53,866 nucleotides of DNA, taken from Verrucomicrobiota bacterium (GTDB lineage Bacteria; Verrucomicrobiota; Verrucomicrobiia; Limisphaerales; J093). Below the pieces are notes generated by a model. That model was not told where the DNA came from and searched no databases. It saw only the letters and a program-made list of their open reading frames with translations. Positions within the stretch are counted from its first letter, which is position 1. Every line of letters begins with the position of its first letter. The stretch is taken from assembly GCA_029556615.1 (NCBI GenBank), contig JAKQDD010000001.1:1-53866 (forward strand), in the 5' to 3' direction. The position numbers were made by a program, and so were the translations under genes. This document shows positions 1 to 6,215 of the stretch, one piece after another.

Positions 1-4
1 GGGG

Positions 5-40
5 AGTGCCGCAAACAAGGTGACAGACTCATTGTCCCCA
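5..40 (+). repeat. Family E repeat, single copy
   Basis: A motif beginning GTGCCGCAAACAAGGTGACA and continuing AGACTCATTGTCCCC. The same motif occurs twice in tandem at 34691-34788. It begins in a run of G and ends in a run of C, so the ends can pair weakly. It looks REP-like, but no associated transposase gene is in the window. Confidence 0.75.
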
Positions 41-51
41 CACGTGTTTTA

Positions 52-68
52 CAAGTCGAGGACTCTAG
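52..68 (-). repeat. Left-end fragment of family B, inverted
   Basis: These 17 bases are the exact reverse complement of the left end of family B (CTAGAGTCCTCGACTTG, as at 3489-3505 and 27230-27246). The fragment follows a family E copy almost directly, one of several places where different repeat families are joined. The rest of the gap to the rhamnosidase stop shows nothing else recognisable. Confidence 0.7.
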
Positions 69-148
69 AGAGCCCGCCCGCGCCGAGGTCGGCACCAGGA
101 CTCTCCGCAGGGCAACCCCTTCCACCCCGCCGCGGTCACCGCCCGCGG

Positions 149-3100
149 CTACAAACCCGGCACGCCATGCCTTCCTGCTGTAGCCGCCCGCGCCGAGGAC
201 GGCGACGCACACCGGAACACGTATTCCCCCGATCCCACCTCGAATACCGCCGCGTCCTTCTCCTGCCCGAGGTAACGCACACCCTGCGACCTCGCCGCCG
301 GCCGGCCGCCCTCCGTCACGTCGTCGGCACCCGCGGCGGGCACGTGGACCGTGGCGGTGCAGTTACCCGGCACCAAGACCCGCATCTCGAGGGATCCGTC
401 CTTCAAGCTCCACCCGCTCGTGATCCGCCCGCGCAGCGACGCATAGGTCGCCCGAACCCACTCGAGCCCGCCCCCATCCGCAAGAATCACCGGCCGAAAC
501 CGGATCCGCTGGAACCCGGGGCCATCCGTGTCCATCCCCGCCGCCTGCGTAAACAGCCACTCGCTAACGCAGCCCAGCCAGTAGTGGTTGAACGAATTCA
601 TCCCCGGATCCTGAAAGCCCTTGTCCGGCCGCCATCCGTCCCAGCGCTCCCACATCGTCGTTGATCCCCACAGCACCTGCTGCAGCCACGACGGATAGGT
701 CTTGTTCAGCACCAGCTTGTACGCCAACTCCGGGTAGCCGGCCTTCTGCAGCGCCTCGAGCACGAACGGCGTCCCCAGAAAACCAGTGGCCAGGTGGTCG
801 TTCTGCTGCTGGATCGCCGCCCGAAACTGCCGTGCGGCCGCCGCACGCCGGTCCTCGGGAACCAGGTCCAGTCCGAAAGCCAGCGCATACAACGACTGCC
901 CTGTCTGCCCCTTGCCGTCAAGGATCCGTCCGTCGTCCTTCACGAAACGGCGCGCAAACGTGTCAGCAATACGGCCCGCCAACTCCCGGTACCGGGCGGC
1001 ATCGTCCCCCTTGCCCAACGCCACCGCCGTTCGCTCCATCAGGCGAGTCGTGTGATAGTAGTACGCCGTGCCGATCGCATCGGAATGCTGGGGCCCCTCG
1101 AGCCGCAGCCAGTCGCCATACGCGCCCGTGCCGCGCACATGCTCCTGGCTGGTCTTGGCCAGATACTCGCTGTGCCGGGTCAGCGCCGCGTAATGGCGCT
1201 GCATCGGACCGGTGTCGCCGTACATCTGGTACATCTGCCAGTTGCAGACCGGCCCGGCGTCGGACCAGCCGGTGTTCCCATGGCTGACAATGCTGATGTG
1301 CGGCGCCACATCGCCGAAACCACCGTCCGCCCGCTGCGAATCCTCGCAGAGATCGATCAGCCACTTGGTGTAAAACCCCGGGGCGTCCATGTTCAGACAG
1401 GCGGTCTTCATGAACACCTGGGCGTCCCCAGTCCAGCCGGCCCGCTCGTCCCGCTGCGGACAGTCCGTGGGCACGTCCAGAAAGTTGCCCTTCTGTCCCC
1501 AAAGCGAGTTCAAGGTGAGCTTGTTGACCAGCGGCTCCGAACACTCGAACCAGCCCGCACGCGGCAGGTCCGAATGCACCACCACGCCGACCACATCCTT
1601 CAGGTCCGGCCGATAGTCCAGGCCGGTGACCTCGACATACTGGAACCCGTGGAACGTGAAGTACGGTTCGTACCCACGCTGCCCACCGCCCGCCAGCAGG
1701 AATGTGTCCGTCGCCTTCGCCGCCCGCAAATTAACAGTGTAGATCGTCCCGTCCGGGTTCAGCATCTCCGCGTGCCGCACCACCACCTTCTGGCCCGCCT
1801 CGCCCCGCGCGCGAAGGCGCGCCCAACCCACAAGGTTCTGGCCGAGGTCGAACACATACACCCCGGGCTTCGGCTCCGTAAGCTTGCAGGCCGGGACCTC
1901 CTCGATCCGGCGGATCGGCGCCCCGGGATGCGCTTCGAGATTCACCCGGACGCCCGCATCGACCACCGCGGGACGCCAGCCCCGCTCGTCAAAGTCGGGC
2001 GTGTCCCAGCCCGGCATTTCCATTCGAGCATCATACAAGCAGCCCATCAGCATGTCGTTCTCCCGGATGGGGCCAAAGGCGGCCTTCCACTGCCCGTCCG
2101 TGCCCACCACTTCAGTCGTGCCGTCCTGGTACTCGATGTGCAGTTGCGCCAGAAACCGCGTCCGATCGCCGTAGTACTGACGCTTGCCCGTGAACGCCAG
2201 ATACCCCGCATACCACCCGTCCCCGAGGATGGCCCCCAGCGCGTTCGGCCCCTTCCGCAACTGACGGCTCACGTCGTAGCCAAAGTAGTGCACCCGCTTG
2301 CGATAGTCGGTCCAACCCGGCGACAACACATCCTGTTCCACCGGCCGCCCGTTGAGCCGCAACTCGTACACCCCAAGCGCCGAAGCGTACACGGTGGCGT
2401 GCTGCACCGGCTTCGAGACGGTGAACGTCCGGCGGAAAAAGGGCGCCGGCAACATTCGATACGTGCTCGCCCGAACCTCGCCCCACGGCGCGTCGCCATA
2501 CTTCGCCACTACCGCGGCAGGTTTCCATTCGCCAGTCCTCTCGTCCGGGCTGCTCCAACGCCCGCCCGCCTCGCGCGTCGTCTGCCATGTGGCGTCCACG
2601 GGAATCACCATCGGTTCCCCGGCGTCAAAGAGCACCACCAAACGCCCCACCACACCCGCCGGCGAAGGGTGCTCACCCGCATTCGCCACCTCGAGACCGA
2701 CCCCATTCGCGCCTGCCTGCAGCCGACTCGTCACGTCGACCGTCGACACCACCTGCCAACTGCTCCCCTGGCCCGCCACCTCCCCGTTCACGTACAACTG
2801 AAAGCCGTCGTCCGCCGTCAGCCGGATCCGCGCTTGCACCACCTTCCGGTCCGACGGCATCTCGACGACCTTGCGGAAATACACCTTCCCCACCGGTTGG
2901 CTGCCCGCCACCGCCCCGTGCGCCCAAACCCAACTGCTGCCCTTCAACTCGAGCAAAGGCTCCATCCGCGCCGCGATCCCGTCCCCGTCCTCTTCGCCCG
3001 GGTCCAGACCAATCCAGCGCGCACGCCAGTCGGCCGGCTTCAGCAAACCCATTGTCCACCGACCCGGCTGGCTCCAGGCCGAAACACGGCCTTCCCCATC

Positions 3101-3478
3101 CCAAAGCCGCACCTTCCACCAGGCCGCCTGCGCCGACTCGAGCGGCTTTCCCCCATAAACCACGTTCACCGACTGGTCGGACCGCACCTTCCCGCTGTCC
3201 CAAAGATCCCCCGCCCCGCCATCGAGCACGTCCCACCGGCTCGCCACCAGGATCTGGTACGCGCTCTGCCGCACGCCGCGGTCCTTCGCCGCGGTCTCGA
3301 CCACCCAGCTCAGCCGCGGCCGCACCGTCTCAACGGCCGCTGGATCGGTCCCGTACTCGCATCGCAACACCCCGGCGCCAAAACCCGCCGCCAAGACGCT
3401 CCCCAAAAGCGATGTCAGGGCCGCACCCCCAAAACCCACACGCGCCCACCCGCCGCCAACGTTGTGCATTGCTTTCAT
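149..3478 (-). CDS. Secreted GH78 alpha-L-rhamnosidase
   Basis: Probable exported enzyme that releases terminal alpha-L-rhamnose from plant or bacterial polysaccharides. It has 1109 residues. A short hydrophobic signal segment covers about residues 8-35. An Fn3-like region is followed by an extra beta-sandwich insert (about 200-318) resembling a lectin or carbohydrate-binding module. The rhamnosidase N-terminal domain spans about 338-500, with a concanavalin-like domain near 536-581. The alpha/alpha barrel carries the hallmark CPQRDERAGWTGDAQ at 673-687, with the family's general acid in the DER segment. The family usually ends near a 'GSGEYVFRC'-type strand; here about 18 further residues run into repeat-like DNA before the stop, suggesting the original end was altered. 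The start is chosen because it leads directly into the signal peptide; a second Met lies three codons downstream. The family call is firm; the substrate is inferred. Confidence 0.9.
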   Translation of the reverse strand: MKAMHNVGGGWARVGFGGAALTSLLGSVLAAGFGAGVLRCEYGTDPAAVETVRPRLSWVVETAAKDRGVRQSAYQILVASRWDVLDGGAGDLWDSGKVRSDQSVNVVYGGKPLESAQAAWWKVRLWDGEGRVSAWSQPGRWTMGLLKPADWRARWIGLDPGEEDGDGIAARMEPLLELKGSSWVWAHGAVAGSQPVGKVYFRKVVEMPSDRKVVQARIRLTADDGFQLYVNGEVAGQGSSWQVVSTVDVTSRLQAGANGVGLEVANAGEHPSPAGVVGRLVVLFDAGEPMVIPVDATWQTTREAGGRWSSPDERTGEWKPAAVVAKYGDAPWGEVRASTYRMLPAPFFRRTFTVSKPVQHATVYASALGVYELRLNGRPVEQDVLSPGWTDYRKRVHYFGYDVSRQLRKGPNALGAILGDGWYAGYLAFTGKRQYYGDRTRFLAQLHIEYQDGTTEVVGTDGQWKAAFGPIRENDMLMGCLYDARMEMPGWDTPDFDERGWRPAVVDAGVRVNLEAHPGAPIRRIEEVPACKLTEPKPGVYVFDLGQNLVGWARLRARGEAGQKVVVRHAEMLNPDGTIYTVNLRAAKATDTFLLAGGGQRGYEPYFTFHGFQYVEVTGLDYRPDLKDVVGVVVHSDLPRAGWFECSEPLVNKLTLNSLWGQKGNFLDVPTDCPQRDERAGWTGDAQVFMKTACLNMDAPGFYTKWLIDLCEDSQRADGGFGDVAPHISIVSHGNTGWSDAGPVCNWQMYQMYGDTGPMQRHYAALTRHSEYLAKTSQEHVRGTGAYGDWLRLEGPQHSDAIGTAYYYHTTRLMERTAVALGKGDDAARYRELAGRIADTFARRFVKDDGRILDGKGQTGQSLYALAFGLDLVPEDRRAAAARQFRAAIQQQNDHLATGFLGTPFVLEALQKAGYPELAYKLVLNKTYPSWLQQVLWGSTTMWERWDGWRPDKGFQDPGMNSFNHYWLGCVSEWLFTQAAGMDTDGPGFQRIRFRPVILADGGGLEWVRATYASLRGRITSGWSLKDGSLEMRVLVPGNCTATVHVPAAGADDVTEGGRPAARSQGVRYLGQEKDAAVFEVGSGEYVFRCASPSSARAATAGRHGVPGL

Positions 3479-3489
3479 AGATTGCTCGC

Positions 3490-3667
3490 TAGAGTCCTCG
3501 ACTTGTGGAACGTGTGGTCAACAGGTCAAGTTTGGTCCCTGCCGTTCCCAACCCGCCCCCCTGCCTTCGAGGACTCTATGTTAGCAAGGCGCGGGAGAGA
3601 GGGTTCGAAGAGGCAGGAAGGCTTCATGGGATCGCGGACTTCGTCAGGTCTGAGGCGCGCCTTGCTA
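3490..3667 (+). repeat. Family B two-hairpin element, copy 1
   Basis: A dispersed element with two consecutive perfect stems. Stem 1 pairs TAGAGTCCTCGA (3490-3501) with TCGAGGACTCTA (3567-3578). Stem 2 pairs TAGCAAGGCGCG (3582-3593) with CGCGCCTTGCTA (3656-3667). Other full copies are at 23130-23308 and 27231-27408. The loop of stem 1 holds a tandem hexamer, GGTCAA CA GGTCAA (3516-3529). The final CTA is also the stop codon (TAG) of the minus-strand gene at 3665-5224. It could be a MITE, a REP-like element or a structured RNA; no transposase is seen. Confidence 0.85.
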
Positions 3668-5224
3668 GGGTTTGATCACGAGAATGTTGTAACAGGCGCC
3701 GTCCATCGGTTGCTCGCTGCTGATGAACCCAATCGCCCATCGGTTGTGCACCGCCGTGCCAAACGCCTTGTTCGTTCCCGTGTAAAACACGCTGAATGCC
3801 GTCGTGTGCTTCAAACGGTCCACCCCCGCTGTGCCCCCCGGGTTCTCGTTCGGCGTCACCATCAGCATCGCGTTCGGATCGCCATTGCACAGCGGGTGAT
3901 TCAGGATCGTGCAGCTCGTAAACCGGTTGCTCGAAGTCAGCCGATGCAAAAAAGCCGGCGCCTCATGCCGCGTGCCCGCCCCCGCTACCCGCAACAACCC
4001 GCGCTGCAAATCCAGCGCCGGCACCGCATCCCCGCTCGCCGCCACCGCCACTCCCCCCGTCGCACTCAGCCGCACCCTCGCCGCCACGTCCGCATTCGTC
4101 GGATTCAGCGCCGTCACAAACTCGAATCCCCCAAGGGCGCGCACGCGAAACTGATTGGTCTGGGTCGATGCAAACTCGGCGCCGTGCGCGTCCGCCCACA
4201 CGAAGGACCCGCTGTGGCCCGCCGCAGCCCGATACCCCCCGGCCAGACCCAGCGGAGCGCTGACCGTGTTGCTGGCGCCCCCCACAATCACCGCGTAGTC
4301 CGCCCCAACCCCCACCCGCTGCGCCCGCCCTCCCCCAATGAACGCGCCCGCCACGTTCGTCGCCACGTTGTTCGACGCCCCCGCCACCACCGACGGCGCG
4401 GTCGCGTTCGGCTCGAGACGCAGCGCGCGGTCCCGGTTCACCTGCAACTCGAGCGCCTTGTTGTCCGTTGTCCCCATGAAATGCGTCCCCGGTATCGTCC
4501 CGGCATTGCCTCCCGCCTGCCAAAACGTGCTCGAGTAGCTCGCCGTCGCCAGCTTCGCCGGCGTGATCAACCCGTTGGGAATCGCCGCGAGCGTGACCGA
4601 GTTGCTGGCCAGCTTCTCCGCCGTCACCGCGCCGTCCGCTAAATGGTCCGTCTGCACCCCGCCCGGGACCAGCGCGAAGTGGAAGTTCGACAGGACCAGC
4701 CCGCTCCCCGCCGCGTACGTCGTGTCGTTGTCAGTCCCGTCCGCAAACGGCTCCGGCACCCCCGTGACGCCCGACCACGACACCGAGTCCGCCACCGCCG
4801 CCCAACTGCCGGTCACCGCGTGCAACGCATAGGGAGCCGGCTGAACCGGCTGCCGCGGTGCCAATAGCGTGAAATCCGCCGTGCTCCCGTTCGTCCGAAC
4901 CCCGATCGACAACCAACGGGCTTGCCCGTCAAACGCCCCCGGCCCGAAATCCACCACCGTCAGGAACAGCCCCTCCGCCACCGCCACCGCCGTGTTCGTC
5001 AACGGTTGACCGATGACATGCCCCGCCGTCTCCGCGTCATACAGCGCGAACCGCAAATCGTACATCCCGGTCGCCGGCTGCCCCGCATCGTCCAGCCGGC
5101 CCTGGTACGTGAACGCCGTCCCCAACGCCGCTCCCCTTGCCCACGGCAGCACAGCCGCCACCGCCAGCAACCAGCCCAGCCTCAGAACCCACACCGGCTC
5201 ACCCAAACCCAGCCTCACCTTCAT
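3665..5224 (-). CDS. Secreted structural protein of unknown function
   Basis: 519 residues with an N-terminal signal segment (about 14-31, ending near WARGA). The mature protein opens with AFTYQGRLDDAGQPATGMYD, an opening I know from uncharacterised secreted Verrucomicrobia/Planctomycetes proteins. The middle holds repetitive beta-strand sequence rich in Ala, Gly, Asn and Thr (about 190-400), somewhat like the trimeric head repeats of tail-fibre or YadA-type proteins. The C-terminus resembles neither a peptidase-cleaved intramolecular chaperone nor a sorting signal. No catalytic motif is visible. The TAG stop lies in the last bases of repeat family B, so the present end may have been set by insertion of that element. 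A surface or adhesive role is only inferred. Confidence 0.75.
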   Translation of the reverse strand: MKVRLGLGEPVWVLRLGWLLAVAAVLPWARGAALGTAFTYQGRLDDAGQPATGMYDLRFALYDAETAGHVIGQPLTNTAVAVAEGLFLTVVDFGPGAFDGQARWLSIGVRTNGSTADFTLLAPRQPVQPAPYALHAVTGSWAAVADSVSWSGVTGVPEPFADGTDNDTTYAAGSGLVLSNFHFALVPGGVQTDHLADGAVTAEKLASNSVTLAAIPNGLITPAKLATASYSSTFWQAGGNAGTIPGTHFMGTTDNKALELQVNRDRALRLEPNATAPSVVAGASNNVATNVAGAFIGGGRAQRVGVGADYAVIVGGASNTVSAPLGLAGGYRAAAGHSGSFVWADAHGAEFASTQTNQFRVRALGGFEFVTALNPTNADVAARVRLSATGGVAVAASGDAVPALDLQRGLLRVAGAGTRHEAPAFLHRLTSSNRFTSCTILNHPLCNGDPNAMLMVTPNENPGGTAGVDRLKHTTAFSVFYTGTNKAFGTAVHNRWAIGFISSEQPMDGACYNILVIKP

Positions 5225-5274
5225 CCACTCATTCTAATGCTCATCCCCGCCCCCGCGCAATCCCTGGGTCGCCA

Positions 5275-5363
5275 CCCAAATCCGCGCGTAAGCGTCCCTT
5301 GCGACTCAACCTCCTGGGCTTGACCAGGCACCGTGAGCCGCCCAGTCCGGGGGTTTCGCGGAT
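5275..5363 (-). repeat. Family A 3'-half fragment, inverted
   Basis: About 89 bases match, in reverse orientation, the 3' half of family A (compare 17494-17583). Read on the minus strand, the stem GCGGCTCA pairs with TTGAGTCGC through one G-T wobble, consistent with the perfect stem in the 48132 copy. It lies between the start of the 3665-5224 gene and the end of the VapC-type gene. Confidence 0.75.
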
Positions 5364-5425
5364 TGGGCTCGCATCAGGTCCGGTGCCGCTCCCTCCAAAA
5401 TCGGAAGTAGTTTTTGCACAGACCC

Positions 5426-5836
5426 TCACTCCATCGGATTCAGAACCGAGACGCCGGTCAGCAGGAAATGAGCCGTGTTGCCGGAGAGGACCGTGTGATC
5501 GAAGTGCAGGGCCGTCGCGGCAATCAGGGAGTCCTCGCAGGTGACGGTCCGGTTTCTTGACTTCAGATCGGAGAGCAGCCTCTTCCAGCGCACCAGGACG
5601 CCTTCGTCCAGCGGCAGGGTCGCCCCGGCGAATTGCGCGCGCACACGCGCCAACCAGGGACGGAGTTCCTCTTGAAATGCCTCCTCCGTCAGGCCTATGC
5701 CGTGCTCGATCTCCGCCCACGTGACCACCGAGACGAAGATCCCCGCCTCGTTCGCCTCGACGAACTTCTCCAGCTTGCGGAAACGTCCCTTGCGGCAGAG
5801 TAACGACAGCAGATCGGTGTCGATCAGGTAGCTCAC
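5426..5836 (-). CDS. vapC: VapC-type PIN-domain toxin
   Basis: 136-residue PIN-domain protein, predicted to be a Mg-dependent ribonuclease toxin held inactive by the upstream antitoxin. The first acidic ligand lies in SYLIDTDLLSLL (Asp6), the second in the WAEIEHG segment, the third in TCEDSLIAATAL, and the protein closes with the typical SGNTAHF-type motif. I place the start at a GTG (5834-5836) that overlaps the antitoxin stop as GTGA. The longer frame to 6022 runs through antitoxin coding sequence and gives Arg/Gly-rich non-PIN residues. The overlap implies translational coupling. Family VapBC is clear; the RNA target cannot be read from sequence. Confidence 0.88.
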   Translation of the reverse strand: MSYLIDTDLLSLLCRKGRFRKLEKFVEANEAGIFVSVVTWAEIEHGIGLTEEAFQEELRPWLARVRAQFAGATLPLDEGVLVRWKRLLSDLKSRNRTVTCEDSLIAATALHFDHTVLSGNTAHFLLTGVSVLNPME

Positions 5837-6081
5837 TTGAACGGTAACGCGTGCCGAGGGACGTCCGGAAAACCGCGCGGGCACCCCCGCATCGCCTTGA
5901 GCAGTCCCACGGCGCCCTCGCGACGAGCCGGACGCGGCGTCAGCAATAAACTGTGCTTGCCGTCCTGAAGCGGGCGCACTTCCACCACGCCGCCACGGCT
6001 CAATCCGGCAGCCTCGCGCCACGCCTTGGGAAACGTGGACTGCCCGACACGCGAAATGGTCATCACGTCCAGCTCTTTCAT
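5833..6081 (-). CDS. vapB: AbrB/SpoVT-fold antitoxin of the VapBC pair
   Basis: 82-residue DNA-binding antitoxin. The N-terminal half, MTISRVGQSTFPKAWREAAG followed by a VVEVRPLQDGKHSLLL strand segment, has the swapped-hairpin AbrB/MazE pattern. The C-terminal tail, rich in Arg and Pro, would contact the toxin. The stop overlaps the toxin GTG by four bases. The chosen ATG (6079-6081) lies just downstream of a perfect 15-base palindrome (6085-6099) that contains an AAGGA ribosome-binding motif, so repressor binding there could block both transcription and translation. An internal ATG six codons later is an alternative start. Confidence 0.82.
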   Translation of the reverse strand: MKELDVMTISRVGQSTFPKAWREAAGLSRGGVVEVRPLQDGKHSLLLTPRPARREGAVGLLKAMRGCPRGFPDVPRHALPFK

Positions 6082-6084
6082 GGC

Positions 6085-6099
6085 TTAAGGATTCCTTAA
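6085..6099. promoter_or_regulatory. Palindromic operator candidate for vapBC
   Basis: TTAAGGATTCCTTAA is a perfect inverted repeat with a 7-base arm on either side of one central base, ending three bases before the vapB start codon. It is AT-rich within GC-rich DNA. A TTGACG hexamer at 6111-6116 (minus strand) is a possible -35 box, but no good -10 box lies at standard spacing. Autoregulation through such a site is typical of VapBC operons; binding here is inferred. Confidence 0.55.
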
Positions 6100-6215
6100 A
6101 TGCAGCGTTTCGTCAAGCCGCCCCGGTAAGACCGCCAAGCCGGTCCGTATTCCTGCGCCTGCCGGAACTTTCCTTCCTTGAGCTTTGCGCGTCCGCACGC
6201 AACCCTTGCGCCGAT

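Noticed and set aside
3479..3540. TTGACC hexamers on the minus strand of family B as a promoter for the rhamnosidase
   Set aside because: Neither hexamer has an acceptable -10 box at 16-18 bases; the sequences at those positions read ACAAGT and AGGACT.
794..4642. A 1282-codon open frame on the plus strand across the rhamnosidase and the next gene
   Set aside because: It is an antisense shadow caused by high GC at codon position three: Arg/His/Pro-rich, no domain, and it spans two real minus-strand genes and a repeat.
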